A stretch of DNA of 64,000 nucleotides, taken from positions 372,001 through 436,000 of the forward strand of contig NZ_CATNHF010000001.1 in assembly GCF_950097975.1 (NCBI RefSeq). Reading direction: 5' to 3'. The first letter of the stretch is position 1. Each line of letters begins with the position of its first letter. This document shows, one piece after another, positions 35,021 through 45,397 of the stretch. The notes under the pieces were generated by a model. That model worked only from the letters and a program-made list of their open reading frames with translations, was not told where the DNA came from and searched no databases. This DNA comes from Microbacterium sp. T2.11-28. Its GTDB lineage: Bacteria > Actinomycetota > Actinomycetes > Actinomycetales > Microbacteriaceae. The position numbers were made by a program, and so were the translations under genes.

Positions 35021-35530
35021 CTAGCCGCGTAGGACGCGCTCGGTGATTGACTTGCCGCCGCGGCCGATGGCGAGGAGACCGGACTGGGCCAGCTCCTTGA
35101 TGCCGAACGGCTCGAGCGCGCGCAGGATCGCCTCGATCTTGCCGCGATCGCCGGTGACCTCGACCACCAGGGCATCGGTCGCGTAGTCGACGATCGACGC
35201 GCGGAAGAGGTTCACCACCTCGATCACGTTCGACCGGGTCTGATTGTCGGCGCGCACCTTGATGAGCATGTGCTCGCGCTGCACCGACGCGCTCGGGTCG
35301 AGCTCGACGATCTTGATGACGTTGATGAGCTTGTTCAGCTGCTTGGTCACCTGCTCCAGCGGCAGCTCCTCGACGTCGACGACCACCGTGATGCGGGACA
35401 GGCCCGGCACTTCGGTGACGCCCACCGCGAGCGACTCGATGTTGAAGCCGCGGCGCGCGAACAGGCCGGCGACGCGCGTGAGCAGACCCGGCTTGTTCTC
35501 CACGAGGAGACTCAGGACATGACGACTCAT
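35021..35530 (-). CDS. ilvN: acetolactate synthase, small (regulatory) subunit
   Basis: IlvN stimulates IlvB and carries valine feedback inhibition. The 169-residue protein has an N-terminal ACT domain (L-V-E-N-K-P-G-L-L-T-R-V-A-G-L-F-A-R-R-G-F-N-I-E-S-L) and a C-terminal IlvH-type regulatory domain. Its ATG begins 1 base after the ilvB stop codon, so subunit synthesis is coupled. Confidence 0.97.
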   Translation of the reverse strand: MSRHVLSLLVENKPGLLTRVAGLFARRGFNIESLAVGVTEVPGLSRITVVVDVEELPLEQVTKQLNKLINVIKIVELDPSASVQREHMLIKVRADNQTRSNVIEVVNLFRASIVDYATDALVVEVTGDRGKIEAILRALEPFGIKELAQSGLLAIGRGGKSITERVLRG

Positions 35531-35531
35531 C

Positions 35532-37334
35532 TCAGGCCTCCTCGTCGAACTTCGGCGCGTGGTCGCGGGCGTACTGGATGTAGCTGTTGCTCACGCCCTG
35601 CGGGACCATCGGCCACACCATGGCGTCGGCGCTGACGACGAAGTCGATGACCACGGGGCGGTCGTTCGTCTCCAGCGCCGTGCGGATCGCGGCGTCCACG
35701 TCCTCTTCCTTCTCCACGCGCAGCGCCATGCAGCCGTAGGCCTCGGCGAGCTTGACGAAGTCGGGGATGCGGATGGTGTCGTGCCCCGTGTTGAGGTCGG
35801 TGTTGGAGTAGCGCCCGTTGTAGAACAGGGTCTGCCACTGCCGCACCATGCCCAGCGACGAGTTGTTGATGATCGCGACCTTGATCGGGATGTTGTTGAT
35901 GACGCAGGTGGCGAGCTCCTGATTGGTCATCTGGAAGCAGCCGTCGCCGTCGATCGCCCACACCACCCGGTCGGGTTCGGCGACCTTCGCGCCCATCGCG
36001 GCGGGGACCGAGTAGCCCATCGTGCCGGCGCCGCCCGAGTTCAGCCAGGCGTTGGGCCGCTCGTACTTGATGAACTGCGCCGCCCACATCTGGTGCTGTC
36101 CGACCCCGGCGGCGTAGACGCCCTCCGGGCCGGTGAGCTCGCCGATGCGGGAGATCACGTACTGGGGCGACAGCAGTCCGTCGGTGGGCTGGGCGTAGCC
36201 GAGCGGGAACTCGTCGCGGAGTCCGTCGAGGAACGCCCACCAGTCCGTGATGTCGGGCCGCGCGCCGCCGGTGACCGCCTGGAACGCGGCGCCGAGGTCG
36301 ACGAGCACGTCGCGCAGGTCGCCCACGATCGGGACGTCGGCGCTGCGGATCTTGGAGATCTCCGCGGGGTCGATGTCGACGTGCACCACCTTGGCGTTCG
36401 GCGCGAACAGCGCCGCCTTGCCGGTCACCCGGTCGTCGAACCGCGCGCCGAGTGACACCAGGAGGTCGGCCTCCTGCAGGGCCAGCACCGCGGGCACGGT
36501 GCCGTGCATGCCCGGCATGCCCAGGTGCTGGGCGTGGGAGTCGGGGAAGGCGCCGCGTGCCATGAGCGTCGTCACGACGGGCGCCCCGGTCGCCTCGGCC
36601 AGCGCCAGCAGCTCGGCCGACGCCTGGGAGCGGATGACGCCGCCGCCGACGTACAGCACGGGCTTGCTCGCGCCCGCCAGCAGCTGGGCTGCGGCCTGGA
36701 TCTGCTTGCCGTGGGCCTTGGTCACGGGCCGGTAGCCGGGGAGGTCGATCTTCGGCGGCCAGACGAAGGGCGCTTCGGCCTGCTGCGCGTCCTTCGTGAT
36801 GTCCACGAGGACCGGGCCCGGGCGCCCCGTGCCGGCGATCTCGTAGGCCGCCGCGATGGCGCCCGGGATGTCGGCGGCGTCCTTGACCAGGAACGAGTGC
36901 TTCGTGATCGGCATCGTGATGCCCACGATGTCCGCCTCCTGGAACGCGTCCGTTCCCATGAGGTTCGAGAAGACCTGTCCGGTGATGCAGACGATCGGCA
37001 CGGAGTCCATGTACGCGTCGGCGATCGCCGTCACCAAGTTGGTGGCACCGGGGCCGCTCGTGGCGATCGCGACGCCCACCTTGTTCGATGCGGCGGCATA
37101 GCCCTCGGCCGCATGACCGGCGCCCTGCTCGTGGCGCACCAGCACGTGACGCAGCGCCGAGGAGTCCATGAGCGGGTCGTAGACGGGGAGGATCGCGCCG
37201 CCGGGAAGACCGAAGACGTCGGTCACCCCCAGCAGCTCGAGCGAACGGACGACGGCCTCTGCTCCCGTCAGCACGGGGGCGGAGGATCCGCGGGCGGGCG
37301 GCCGGGGAACGGCCGCAGATGTGTCGGATGACAT
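35532..37334 (-). CDS. ilvB: acetolactate synthase, large (catalytic) subunit
   Basis: This 600-residue ThDP enzyme condenses pyruvate with pyruvate or 2-oxobutyrate, the first shared step of branched-chain amino acid synthesis. Hallmarks are [12 protein letters not shown] near residue 42 and the catalytic Glu in [13 protein letters not shown]. The ThDP/Mg motif [12 protein letters not shown] is present. An N-terminal stretch of about 20 Ala/Pro-rich residues precedes the fold. It is 42 bases after ilvD. Confidence 0.97.
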   Translation of the reverse strand: MSSDTSAAVPRPPARGSSAPVLTGAEAVVRSLELLGVTDVFGLPGGAILPVYDPLMDSSALRHVLVRHEQGAGHAAEGYAAASNKVGVAIATSGPGATNLVTAIADAYMDSVPIVCITGQVFSNLMGTDAFQEADIVGITMPITKHSFLVKDAADIPGAIAAAYEIAGTGRPGPVLVDITKDAQQAEAPFVWPPKIDLPGYRPVTKAHGKQIQAAAQLLAGASKPVLYVGGGVIRSQASAELLALAEATGAPVVTTLMARGAFPDSHAQHLGMPGMHGTVPAVLALQEADLLVSLGARFDDRVTGKAALFAPNAKVVHVDIDPAEISKIRSADVPIVGDLRDVLVDLGAAFQAVTGGARPDITDWWAFLDGLRDEFPLGYAQPTDGLLSPQYVISRIGELTGPEGVYAAGVGQHQMWAAQFIKYERPNAWLNSGGAGTMGYSVPAAMGAKVAEPDRVVWAIDGDGCFQMTNQELATCVINNIPIKVAIINNSSLGMVRQWQTLFYNGRYSNTDLNTGHDTIRIPDFVKLAEAYGCMALRVEKEEDVDAAIRTALETNDRPVVIDFVVSADAMVWPMVPQGVSNSYIQYARDHAPKFDEEA

Positions 37335-37376
37335 GAGTGGACCTCGAATGGTGGAGATGACGCAGTCGGGAAGGCC

Positions 37377-39083
37377 TCAGCCTGTCGTCGCGCCCTCCGC
37401 AGCGGAGCGCACGAGCTTCGAGTACTTGGCCAGGACGCCACGGGTATAGCGCGGAGGAAGGGGCTCCCAGCCGTCCCGGCGGGAGCTCAGCTCAGCCTCG
37501 TCGACGAGTAGGTCGAGAGTGCGAGCCGCGATATCGACCCGTATCAGATCACCATCGCGCACGAAGGCGATGGGACCAGCGTCCACCGCTTCGGGTGCTA
37601 TGTGGCCGATGCACAGGCCGGTTGTGCCGCCTGAGAATCTGCCGTCCGTCAAGAGTAGTACATCTTTTCCGAGCCCCGCGCCCTTGATGGCGGCGGTGAT
37701 GGCGAGCATCTCGCGCATGCCGGGTCCGCCCTTGGGGCCCTCGTAGCGGATGACCACGACGTCGCCCGCGACGATCTCTCCGGCTTCGAGGGCGTCCATC
37801 GCGGCGCGCTCGCGCTCGAACACGCGGGCCGGGCCCTCGAACACCGCGGCGTCGAAGCCGGCCGTCTTCACGACCGCGCCCTCGGGCGCCATGGTGCCGT
37901 GGAGGATCGTGATGCCGCCCGTTGCGTGGATCGGATCGTCGAACGTGTGGATGACGGTGCCGTCGATCGGGTCGGGATCGAGTTCGGCGAGGTTCTCGGC
38001 GAGCGTCTTGCCGGTCACGGTGAGCGCGTCGCCGTGGAGCAGGCCCTCGTCGAGCATCGCCTTCATGATGACCGGGATCCCGCCGTGACGGTCGACGTCG
38101 TTCATGACGTACTTGCCGAACGGCTTCATGTCGGCCACGTGCGGCACCTTGTCGCCGATGCGGTTGAAGTCGTGGAGGCTGAGCTCGACCTCGGCCTCGC
38201 GTGCGATCGCGAGGAGGTGGAGCACGACGTTGGTGGAGCCGCCGAGGGCCATCGCCAGCGCGATCGCGTTCTCGAAGGCCTCCTTCGTGAGGATGTCGCG
38301 GGTCGTGATGCCCTGGCGGAGCAGGTTCACGACCGCCTCGCCGGAGCGGTGGGCGTAGTAGTCGCGGCGGCGGTCGGCCGACGGCGGCGCCGCCGATCCG
38401 GGCAGGCTGAGCCCGAGGGCCTCGGCGACGGAGGCCATCGTGTTCGCGGTGTACATGCCGCCGCAGGCACCCTCGCCGGGCGCGATGGCGCACTCGATCC
38501 GCTTGAGGTCGGCCTCGCTCATCTTGCCGGCCAGGCATGCCCCGACCGCCTCGAAGGAGTCGATGATGGTGACGTCCTTCTCGGTGCCGTCGGACAGCTT
38601 GACCCAGCCGGGAGCGATCGATCCGGCGTAGAGGAAGACGCTCGACAGGTCCAGCCGCGCCGAGGCCATGAGCATGCCGGGGATCGACTTGTCGCAGCCG
38701 GCCAGGAGCACCGATCCGTCGAGGCGCGAGGCCATGATCACCGTCTCGACGGAGTCGGCGATCACTTCGCGCGAGACGAGCGAGAAGTGCATGCCCTCGT
38801 GCCCCATCGAGATGCCGTCGGAGACCGAGATCGTGCCGAACTGGAGCGGGTACCCGCCGCCGGCGTGGACGCCTTCCTTGGCGCCCTGCGCGAGCCGGTC
38901 GAGGCTCAGGTTGCACGGGGTGATCTCGTTCCAGCTCGAGGCGATGCCGATCTGGGGCTTGTCCCAGTCCTCGTCGCCCATGCCGACGGCGCGCAGCATG
39001 CCGCGGGAGGTCGTCGCCTCGATGCCGTCGGTGACGACGCGGCTCCGGGGTTTGATGTCGATGGTGTTGTCGGGCGAAGGCAT
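37377..39083 (-). CDS. ilvD: dihydroxy-acid dehydratase
   Basis: IlvD dehydrates the dihydroxy acids made by IlvC to the keto acids used by IlvE. The 568-residue protein shows cluster cysteines Cys57 (T-P-C-N-L), Cys130 (A-G-C-D-K-S) and Cys207 ([12 protein letters not shown]). The last [10 protein letters not shown] motif is intact. About 37440-37672 (residues 470-548) uses AT-ending codons such as GTA, CTA, AGA, TCA, ACA and ATA that its neighbours avoid, while the protein stays conserved. That points to local recombination. It starts 9 bases after otsB. Confidence 0.96.
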   Translation of the reverse strand: MPSPDNTIDIKPRSRVVTDGIEATTSRGMLRAVGMGDEDWDKPQIGIASSWNEITPCNLSLDRLAQGAKEGVHAGGGYPLQFGTISVSDGISMGHEGMHFSLVSREVIADSVETVIMASRLDGSVLLAGCDKSIPGMLMASARLDLSSVFLYAGSIAPGWVKLSDGTEKDVTIIDSFEAVGACLAGKMSEADLKRIECAIAPGEGACGGMYTANTMASVAEALGLSLPGSAAPPSADRRRDYYAHRSGEAVVNLLRQGITTRDILTKEAFENAIALAMALGGSTNVVLHLLAIAREAEVELSLHDFNRIGDKVPHVADMKPFGKYVMNDVDRHGGIPVIMKAMLDEGLLHGDALTVTGKTLAENLAELDPDPIDGTVIHTFDDPIHATGGITILHGTMAPEGAVVKTAGFDAAVFEGPARVFERERAAMDALEAGEIVAGDVVVIRYEGPKGGPGMREMLAITAAIKGAGLGKDVLLLTDGRFSGGTTGLCIGHIAPEAVDAGPIAFVRDGDLIRVDIAARTLDLLVDEAELSSRRDGWEPLPPRYTRGVLAKYSKLVRSAAEGATTG

Positions 39084-39092
39084 TCTCGAAGT

Positions 39093-39863
39093 CTATTCCC
39101 GCGCGGCCGCGCGTCGGCGCGCCAGTCCGAGCAGCACGGCGGCCAGTTCGGCCTCGTCGGCCACCCGCATCGTCGCAGCCGTCTCGCCCGCGCCGACGCG
39201 GATCCCGACGTCGCCCGGGCCGAGGCTGCGCAGGGCGTCCTCGTCGGTCACGTCGTCGCCCGCGAACAGGACGCCGGTCGCCTCGGTGAGCGCGCGCAGG
39301 CGCGCGACGGCGGAGTCCTTCCCCTCGTCGCGGAAGGCGTACTCGGTGATCGAATGACCGACGCGGCGACGCCAGCGCGGCGCACGGGCGGCGACCAGCG
39401 CGTCCACGCGCTCGTGCACCTCCCCGGCGCGGCCGGGATCTGCGAGGCGCGTGTGCACCCCGAACCCGAACTCCTTGCGCTCGATCCATGCGCCCTCGAC
39501 CTCGCCGGCGACGTCCTCGGCGGCCGCACGGAGCTCGTCGCGCAGCGCGATGTCGGCGGCGTCGGAGTCGCGGCGGTCGGCGGCGACCGCACCGGACGGA
39601 TCCCACCACTGCGCCCCGTGGGACGCCGCCAGCAGGATCGGCGACCGGTCGTCGTGCTCGGCGATCACGCGGAGGTCGTCGAGCGTGCGGCCCGAGACGA
39701 AGGCGACCGTCGTCCGCGGCGCCGCGACGAGCGCGGCGACCGCTTCGGCGGCTGCGGGGACCATGCGGGCGGTCATGGGCTCATCGACCAGCGGAGCGAG
39801 CGTCCCGTCGAAGTCGAGCGCCACCAGCAGCCGCGGCGTGAGCGCCAGCTCGTCGATGCTCAC
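39093..39863 (-). CDS. otsB: trehalose-6-phosphate phosphatase
   Basis: OtsB removes the phosphate from trehalose 6-phosphate made by OtsA. The 256-residue HAD protein has D-F-D-G-T-L-A-P-L near residue 18, the nucleophile and acid/base Asp pair. V-S-G-R and the late [12 protein letters not shown] metal motif follow. The GTG start at 39863 overlaps the otsA stop by GTGA. Trehalose here would serve as a stress protectant. Confidence 0.94.
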   Translation of the reverse strand: MSIDELALTPRLLVALDFDGTLAPLVDEPMTARMVPAAAEAVAALVAAPRTTVAFVSGRTLDDLRVIAEHDDRSPILLAASHGAQWWDPSGAVAADRRDSDAADIALRDELRAAAEDVAGEVEGAWIERKEFGFGVHTRLADPGRAGEVHERVDALVAARAPRWRRRVGHSITEYAFRDEGKDSAVARLRALTEATGVLFAGDDVTDEDALRSLGPGDVGIRVGAGETAATMRVADEAELAAVLLGLARRRAAARE

Positions 39864-41269
39864 GCGCGACCCTCCCGCACGGCGCGCAGGTCGCCGAGGA
39901 ACCGGGCCGACCACGCCGCCACGTCATTGTCGCGGACGCGACGTCGCAGCGCGCGCATGCGGCGACGACGCTCCTCGGCGGGCATCTCGATGGCGGTCAT
40001 GACGGCGTCCTTGAGCCCTTCGATGTCGTGGGGGTTCACGCGGACCGCCTGCGTCAGCTCGTCCGCGGCGCCCGCGAACTCGCTCAGCACGAGCACGCCG
40101 CCGCCGTCGACGCGACTGGCCACGTACTCCTTCGCGACGAGGTTCATGCCGTCGCGAAGCGCCGTGACCAGCATGACGTCGGCCGCGAGGTAGAGCGCCA
40201 CCATCTCCTCGCGAGGGTAGGAGTGATGGAGGTAGCGCACCGCGGTGAACCCCATGGTGTCGTGGTCGCCGTTGATGCGCCCCACCGCGAGCTCGATCTC
40301 GTCGCGCAGCTGCATGTAGGCCGCGACCCGCTCGCGGCTGGGGCTCGCCACCTGCACGAGCGTCGCGTCGCCGGCGCCGAGGCGCTCCTCGTCGAACAGC
40401 TCGCCGACCGCCTTCAGCCGGTGACGGATCCCCTTGGTGTAGTCGAGGCGGTCCACGCCGAGCAGCACGGCGCCGGGGTTGCCGAGCTCCTCTCGGATCT
40501 CCGCCGCACGCGCCTGGATCTCGGGCCTGCGGGCGAGCTCCTCGTAGGAAGCGGTGTCGATCGAGATCGGATACGCCTTGGCGACCGCGGTGCGATGTCC
40601 CCCGTCGGTGGGCACGCGGATCGATCCCGCCCGGGTCTCGTAGCCGAAACGGCGACGCACGGCGCGCGCGAAGTTCCCGGCGTCGGCGACGCGCTGGAAG
40701 CCGATGACGTCCGCGCCGAGAAGGCCGTCGAGCACCTGGGTGCGCCACGGCAGCTGCGAGAAGATCCCGTATGCGGGGAACGGAATGTGGTGGAAGTAGC
40801 CGATGACGAGGTCCGGCCGCAGCTCACGGAGCATCCGGGGCACGAGCTGCAGCTGGTAGTCGTGCACCCACACCGTCGCCCCGTCCCCCGCGGCCGCCGC
40901 GGCCGCCTCGGCGAATCGGCGATTGACCCGCACGTACGCCTCCCACCAGGCCCGGTGGTACGTGGGCGCCGCGATGACGTCGTGATAGAGCGGCCAGATG
41001 GTGTCGTTCGAGAACCCCTCGTAGTACTGGGCGATGTCCTCGGCCGACAGCGCGACCGGCACCAGGTGCACGCCGTCGAACTCGAACGGCTCGATCTCGA
41101 GACCCGGCTGCCCGGCCCAGCCCACCCACGCACCGCCGGTGCTGCGCACCACGGGCTCGAGCGCGGTCACAAGCCCGCCCGGAGACCGGCGCCACGGGTC
41201 CGCGTCGTCGTCTCCGCGATCGACGGGGAGACGGTTGGCGACGACCACGAAATCGGCAGCTGCGGACAC
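39860..41269 (-). CDS. otsA: alpha,alpha-trehalose-phosphate synthase
   Basis: OtsA joins a nucleotide-activated glucose to glucose 6-phosphate. The 469-residue GT20 enzyme shows the N-terminal V-V-V-A-N-R-L-P-V and the glucose-6-phosphate loop [31 protein letters not shown] and [10 protein letters not shown] also match. The GTG start follows AAGGA at 5 bases. A sigma-70-like promoter lies just upstream, and otsB and ilvD follow without gaps. Confidence 0.96.
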   Translation of the reverse strand: MSAAADFVVVANRLPVDRGDDDADPWRRSPGGLVTALEPVVRSTGGAWVGWAGQPGLEIEPFEFDGVHLVPVALSAEDIAQYYEGFSNDTIWPLYHDVIAAPTYHRAWWEAYVRVNRRFAEAAAAAAGDGATVWVHDYQLQLVPRMLRELRPDLVIGYFHHIPFPAYGIFSQLPWRTQVLDGLLGADVIGFQRVADAGNFARAVRRRFGYETRAGSIRVPTDGGHRTAVAKAYPISIDTASYEELARRPEIQARAAEIREELGNPGAVLLGVDRLDYTKGIRHRLKAVGELFDEERLGAGDATLVQVASPSRERVAAYMQLRDEIELAVGRINGDHDTMGFTAVRYLHHSYPREEMVALYLAADVMLVTALRDGMNLVAKEYVASRVDGGGVLVLSEFAGAADELTQAVRVNPHDIEGLKDAVMTAIEMPAEERRRRMRALRRRVRDNDVAAWSARFLGDLRAVREGRA

Positions 41270-41287
41270 AGGGTTCCTTTCGGGGGG

Positions 41288-41317
41288 CGTATAGCCAGGC
41301 TAACAACCGCCTGGCAA
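41288..41317 (-). promoter_or_regulatory. promoter of the otsAB-ilv run
   Basis: -35 TTGCCA (41312-41317), an 18-base spacer and -10 TATACG (41288-41293) on the minus strand, 19 bases before the otsA start. It may drive otsA, otsB and perhaps ilvDBNC. Confidence 0.5.
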
Positions 41318-41356
41318 CCCCCTGCCGGTCCTTGTCACGCCCGGTAGCGTGGTGCT

Positions 41357-41614
41357 ATGCGCAAGTACCTGTTCGGAACCGGCATCATCTCCGCCGTCAC
41401 CGGTGGCCTCACCCTGCTGCGTTCTGCGCGCGACGACGCGCCCTTCAACTGGCGCACCGCGCTGGCGTGGCTCAGCTGGGCGATCACCTTCGCCCTCGCC
41501 ATCGGGACGATCGTCGACACGTACCGCGCGTCGCGCGGCGGACTCATCGCCCCGGACTCGCCGGTGGCCGGCGACGAGAAGGACCTCCTGCGGCGACGCG
41601 TGCGCGGCCGCTGA
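41357..41614 (+). CDS. small membrane protein, unknown function
   Basis: The 85-residue protein has two hydrophobic segments (about 5-22 and 34-53) and a charged C-terminal tail ending R-R-R-V-R-G-R. The ATG lacks a clear ribosome site. I do not recognise a family. It stands alone, divergent from otsA and convergent with the small Cys-rich gene. Confidence 0.68.
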   Translation: MRKYLFGTGIISAVTGGLTLLRSARDDAPFNWRTALAWLSWAITFALAIGTIVDTYRASRGGLIAPDSPVAGDEKDLLRRRVRGR

Positions 41615-41640
41615 GCATCACCGCGGGAGGGCGTCGCCCG

Positions 41641-41760
41641 TCAGCGCGCGCAGGTGCAGCGGTCGGCGGCGGCGACGCCCGCGAGAGCCTCGTCGACGTG
41701 CAGTCCGCAGCCCTGCCACGTCGTCTTACCGCAGTTCTGGCACCGTACCGGTGAGCACAC
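41641..41760 (-). CDS. small Cys-rich (zinc-ribbon-like) actinobacterial protein
   Basis: A 39-residue frame starts at GTG 41760, 9 bases behind AGAGGA. It has C-x2-C in R-C-Q-N-C-G-K-T-T-W, then G-C-G-L-H-V-D, and ends with C-T-C. This C-x2-C-G-K-T-T-W-x-G-C-G-x-H-V-D pattern is one I associate with a widespread short actinobacterial protein of unknown function. The four to six Cys/His residues probably bind zinc. Its size makes it easy to miss in annotation. Confidence 0.8.
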   Translation of the reverse strand: MCSPVRCQNCGKTTWQGCGLHVDEALAGVAAADRCTCAR

Positions 41761-41843
41761 GATCTGGATTCCTCTCGTCCACGAAGGCGCGACTGCGCGT
41801 GGGACCAGGGTAACGCGACCGCGCGCCGCGAGGGCGCGCCGCG

Positions 41844-43028
41844 TCAGCGGACGAGGATGAGCGCCTCGCCCTGACCGCCGCCGCCGCACAGACCGACCGC
41901 CGCCGTGCCCGACCCGCGCCGGACGAGCTCGTGCACCGCGTGCACGACCAGCCGGCACCCGCTCGCGCCGATCGGGTGCCCCAGGGCGATACCGCCGCCG
42001 TCGGGATTGACCACGTCGTCCGACAGGCCCAGCTCGGCCTGGGAGCGGGCGACGACGGCGCCGAAGGCCTCGTTGATCTCGACGAGGTCGAGGTCCGCCA
42101 CTCCGATGCCCTGCTTGTGCAGGGCCCGCTCGATCGCACGCGCCGGCTGCGCGTGCAGCGAGTTGTCCGGTCCCGCCACCTGTCCCGACGCCCCGATCAC
42201 GGCCAGCACCGGCCAGCCGTTCTCATCGGCGTGAGCGCGATGCGTGATGACGACGGCGGCTGCGCCGTCGGAGATCTGCGACGAGTTGCCCGCGGTGATG
42301 GTCCCGTCGGCGCTGAACGCCGGTCGGAGCGCGGCCAGCGCGGCCATCGTCGTCCCCGGCCGGACTCCCTCGTCGGCGGACACGGTGAGCGGGTCGCCCC
42401 GTCGCTGCGGGACGACCACCGGCACGAGTTCGGCACGGAACCGTCCCTCGGCCTGCGCCGCCGCCGCGCGCTGGTGCGATCGCACGGCCACGGCGTCCTG
42501 CGCCTCGCGCGTCACCTCGAAGCGCGGATTGAGCCGCTCGGTCGACGCGCCCATGCTCTCGTGGTCGTAGGCGTCGGTCAGACCGTCGAACGCCATGTGG
42601 TCGAGCACCTCGACCGAGCCGTACGTCCAGCCGTCGCGCGATCCCATGAGCAGGTGCGGCGCCCGGGTCATCGACTCCATGCCGCCGGCGACCACCACCG
42701 CGGCGTCGCCCAGCGCGACCATCCTGGCCGCGTCGATGATCGCCGTCAGCCCGGACAGGCACACCTTGTTCACGGCGGAGGCGGGAACGTCCCACCCGAT
42801 GCCCGCCGCGAGGGCGGCCTGACGCGCGGGGTTCTGTCCCGACCCCGCCGGCAGCACCTGGCCGAGCACGACCGCGTCCACTGCGCCGGCCGGGATGCTC
42901 CCGCGGTCGAGGGCGCCCGCGATCGCGAACCCGCCGAGCTGGGGCGCGGTGAACGAGGCGAGCTGCCCCTTGAGTCGGCCCTGCGGCGTGCGCGCGGCGG
43001 CGACGATGACGACATCGTCTCTGCTCAT
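41844..43028 (-). CDS. acetyl-CoA C-acetyltransferase (thiolase)
   Basis: The 394-residue thiolase has the nucleophilic Cys90 (N-K-V-C-L-S-G-L), the G-H-P-I-G-A-S-G His, and the C-terminal C-G-G-G-G-Q-G-E-A acid/base Cys. Next to a 3-oxoacid CoA-transferase and a 3-hydroxybutyrate dehydrogenase it most likely cleaves acetoacetyl-CoA to two acetyl-CoA. Its ATG overlaps the CoA-transferase subunit stop codon (ATGA). Condensation toward acetoacetyl-CoA is chemically possible but less favoured by this context. Confidence 0.93.
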   Translation of the reverse strand: MSRDDVVIVAAARTPQGRLKGQLASFTAPQLGGFAIAGALDRGSIPAGAVDAVVLGQVLPAGSGQNPARQAALAAGIGWDVPASAVNKVCLSGLTAIIDAARMVALGDAAVVVAGGMESMTRAPHLLMGSRDGWTYGSVEVLDHMAFDGLTDAYDHESMGASTERLNPRFEVTREAQDAVAVRSHQRAAAAQAEGRFRAELVPVVVPQRRGDPLTVSADEGVRPGTTMAALAALRPAFSADGTITAGNSSQISDGAAAVVITHRAHADENGWPVLAVIGASGQVAGPDNSLHAQPARAIERALHKQGIGVADLDLVEINEAFGAVVARSQAELGLSDDVVNPDGGGIALGHPIGASGCRLVVHAVHELVRRGSGTAAVGLCGGGGQGEALILVR

Positions 43029-43678
43029 GAGTCGTTCTCCTCCTCGATGCGGACGATGAGCGGTGGGTCGGTGGCGGAGACGACGTCGGCGACGCTCACG
43101 CCGGGCGCTGTCTCGACGAGCACGAGTCCGTCGTCGGTGACGTCGATGACGGCGAGGTCTGTGATGATGCGGTCGACCACACCCCGCCCGGTCAGCGGCA
43201 GCGTGCAGGCCTCGACGATCTTGGGCGATCCGTCACGGGCGACGTGCTCCATCAGCACGATCACCCGTGCGGCGCCGTGGACGAGGTCCATCGCCCCGCC
43301 CGGGCCCTTCACCATCTTGCCCGGGATCATCCAGTTGGCGAGGTCTCCCCCGGCCGACACCTGCATCGCCCCGAGGATCGCGGCATCGATCTTGCCGCCC
43401 CGGATCATCCCGAAGCTGAGCGCCGAGTCGAAGAAGGACGCGCCCGGGCGCACCGTCACCGTCTCCTTCCCCGCGTTGATGAGATCGGGATCGACCTCGG
43501 ACTCGGCCGGATAGGGACCCACTCCCAGGATGCCGTTCTCGGACTGGAGGACGACCGTCACCCCCTCGGGCACGTGGTTCGGCACGAGCGTGGGCAGACC
43601 GATCCCGAGGTTCACCGAAGATCCGTCGGCGAGCTCGCGAGCGGCACGGGCCGCCATCTCCTCCCGGGTGCGCGCCAT
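43025..43678 (-). CDS. scoB: 3-oxoacid CoA-transferase, subunit B
   Basis: The 217-residue subunit carries the catalytic Glu47 in [10 protein letters not shown], which forms the acyl-glutamyl intermediate. [11 protein letters not shown] and G-G-A-M-D-L-V also fit. With subunit A it moves CoA from succinyl-CoA (or another donor) to acetoacetate. The ATG at 43678 starts 1 base after the subunit A stop. The thiolase that would use acetoacetyl-CoA follows immediately. Confidence 0.93.
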   Translation of the reverse strand: MARTREEMAARAARELADGSSVNLGIGLPTLVPNHVPEGVTVVLQSENGILGVGPYPAESEVDPDLINAGKETVTVRPGASFFDSALSFGMIRGGKIDAAILGAMQVSAGGDLANWMIPGKMVKGPGGAMDLVHGAARVIVLMEHVARDGSPKIVEACTLPLTGRGVVDRIITDLAVIDVTDDGLVLVETAPGVSVADVVSATDPPLIVRIEEENDS

Positions 43679-43679
43679 G

Positions 43680-44465
43680 TCAGGCCCCCTCTCCCGGCCG
43701 CGGCTCGCGGACGGTGCGACGTTCGATGCGCTTCTCGATCCCCGTGCCCACGGCGACGATGCGGTGCACGTAGACCCCGGGCAGGTGCACGCGATCCGGG
43801 TCGATCGCCCCCGCGGGCAGGAGCTCCTCGACCTGCGCGACGCAGATGCGTCCGGCCATGGCGGCGAGCGGATTGAAGTTGCGCGCGGCGCGGCGGAAGA
43901 CGAGATTGCCGTGCGTGTCGCCGGCGGCGGCGTGGACGAGCGCGAAGTCCGTGACGATCGCCTCCTCGAGGACGTAGTCGCGCACCTCGCCGTCCTGCTC
44001 GAAGGCGCGCACGTCCTTCGGCGGGGACGCCACCGCGACACCGCCGGCGCCGTCGTACCGGCGGGGCAGGCCGCCCTCGGCCACCTGCGTGCCGATGCCC
44101 GTCTGCGTGTAGAACCCGGCGATCCCCGAGCCCCCGGCGCGCAGCTTCTCCGCCAGGGTGCCCTGCGGGGTGAGCTCCAGCTCGAGCTCGCCGGAGAGGA
44201 ACTGCCGTTCGAACTCGCGGTTCTCCCCGACGTACGACGACGTCATCCGCGCGATGCGCCGGTCGGCCAGCAGGATGCCGAGCCCCCAGTCGTCCACGCC
44301 GCAGTTGTTGCTGACGATGCGCAGGTCGCGGGTGCCCTGCCGGTGCAGCGCCTCGATCAGCACCATGGGGTTGCCGGACAGCCCGAAGCCGCCGACCGCG
44401 ATCGACGCGCCGTCGGGGATGTCGGCGACCGCCTCCGCCGCCGTGGGCCAGGTCTTGTCGATCAC
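43680..44465 (-). CDS. scoA: 3-oxoacid CoA-transferase, subunit A
   Basis: The 261-residue subunit has the family glycine loop [10 protein letters not shown] near residue 24, and [32 protein letters not shown] follows. GTG at 44465 is preferred because AAGGAG ends 5 bases before it; a GTG at 44471 would overlap that ribosome site. It heads the scoA-scoB-thiolase operon and diverges from the IclR gene. Confidence 0.93.
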   Translation of the reverse strand: MIDKTWPTAAEAVADIPDGASIAVGGFGLSGNPMVLIEALHRQGTRDLRIVSNNCGVDDWGLGILLADRRIARMTSSYVGENREFERQFLSGELELELTPQGTLAEKLRAGGSGIAGFYTQTGIGTQVAEGGLPRRYDGAGGVAVASPPKDVRAFEQDGEVRDYVLEEAIVTDFALVHAAAGDTHGNLVFRRAARNFNPLAAMAGRICVAQVEELLPAGAIDPDRVHLPGVYVHRIVAVGTGIEKRIERRTVREPRPGEGA

Positions 44466-44534
44466 GTGCACTCCTTCGTCCGCGCTCCCTCCATCGTCGG
44501 TCCCCGGGCGCGTCCGCGCACCCTGTTGTTTGCC

Positions 44535-44565
44535 ATGTGGATGCGCGTCGACGTATTGTCCACAT
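44535..44565. promoter_or_regulatory. inverted repeat in the scoA-IclR gap
   Basis: ATGTGGA (44535-44541) and TCCACAT (44559-44565) are exact complements 17 bases apart, ending 1 base before the IclR ATG. It is a candidate IclR operator controlling both directions. Confidence 0.45.
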
Positions 44566-44566
44566 C

Positions 44567-45385
44567 ATGGACGGCATCGACACGGAGACCTCCGGTTCGC
44601 GCGCCGCCGGCCCGACCGTGCCGGGCACGCAGTCGGTCGCCCGGGCCGCCGTCCTGCTGCGTCTGGTGACACAGGCGGGCGACGACGGCGCCACCGTCGC
44701 CGATCTGGCCCGGCGCGCGGAGCTCACCCGCCCGACGGCGCACCGGCTGCTGGCCGCGCTCGGACGCGAGGGCCTCCTCGACCAGGACGAGGTCACCGGG
44801 CGCTGGCTGCCGGGACCCGAGCTCTACCTCATGGGGACCGTCGCGGCGACGCGGTACGACATCACCGCGATCGCGCGCGACATCGTGCGCTCGCTCGCCG
44901 TCCGCACCGAGGAGAGCGCGTTCCTCTCGGTGCGCCGGGGAGACGAGACCGTCTGCCTCATCCGCGAGGAGGGCAGCTTCCCGATCCGCTCGTTCGTGCT
45001 GTCCGAGGGCGTGCGCTTCCCCCTGGGCGTCGCGAGCGCCGGGCTGGCGATCCTCGCGTTCCTGCCCTCCCACGATGTGGACGCCTACTTCGAGCGGCAT
45101 CCCGATCTCGCGTCCCGCTGGGGCGCCGCCCACGGGGAGCAGCGGCTGCGCGCGCGGCTGCGCGAGACGCACAGCACGGGCTATGCGGTCAATCCGGGCC
45201 TCATCGTGGAGGGAAGCTACGGGCTGGGTGCCGCCGTGTTCACGCGGGCGGGTCACCCGCAGTGGGCGCTGAGCCTCACCGGTGTCGAGTTCCGGTTCGG
45301 ACCCGAGCGGCAAGCGGAGCTCGGGCGGACGCTGCTGGCCCATGCGCACCAGCTGACCACGCGCATCGCTGCCAGCGCGCGCTGA
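44567..45385 (+). CDS. IclR-family regulator of the ketone-body operon
   Basis: The 272-residue protein has the IclR helix-turn-helix (Q-S-V-A-R-A-A-V-L-L-R-L through R-P-T-A-H-R-L-L-A-A-L, about residues 22-70) and the C-terminal effector domain with S-V-R-R-G-D-E-T-V. IclR proteins commonly govern aromatic or short-chain acid catabolism. Divergent placement from scoA suggests it controls the CoA-transferase/thiolase genes, with an acyl or keto acid as likely effector. Confidence 0.9.
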   Translation: MDGIDTETSGSRAAGPTVPGTQSVARAAVLLRLVTQAGDDGATVADLARRAELTRPTAHRLLAALGREGLLDQDEVTGRWLPGPELYLMGTVAATRYDITAIARDIVRSLAVRTEESAFLSVRRGDETVCLIREEGSFPIRSFVLSEGVRFPLGVASAGLAILAFLPSHDVDAYFERHPDLASRWGAAHGEQRLRARLRETHSTGYAVNPGLIVEGSYGLGAAVFTRAGHPQWALSLTGVEFRFGPERQAELGRTLLAHAHQLTTRIAASAR

Positions 45386-45397
45386 GTCCGCGCGCCC

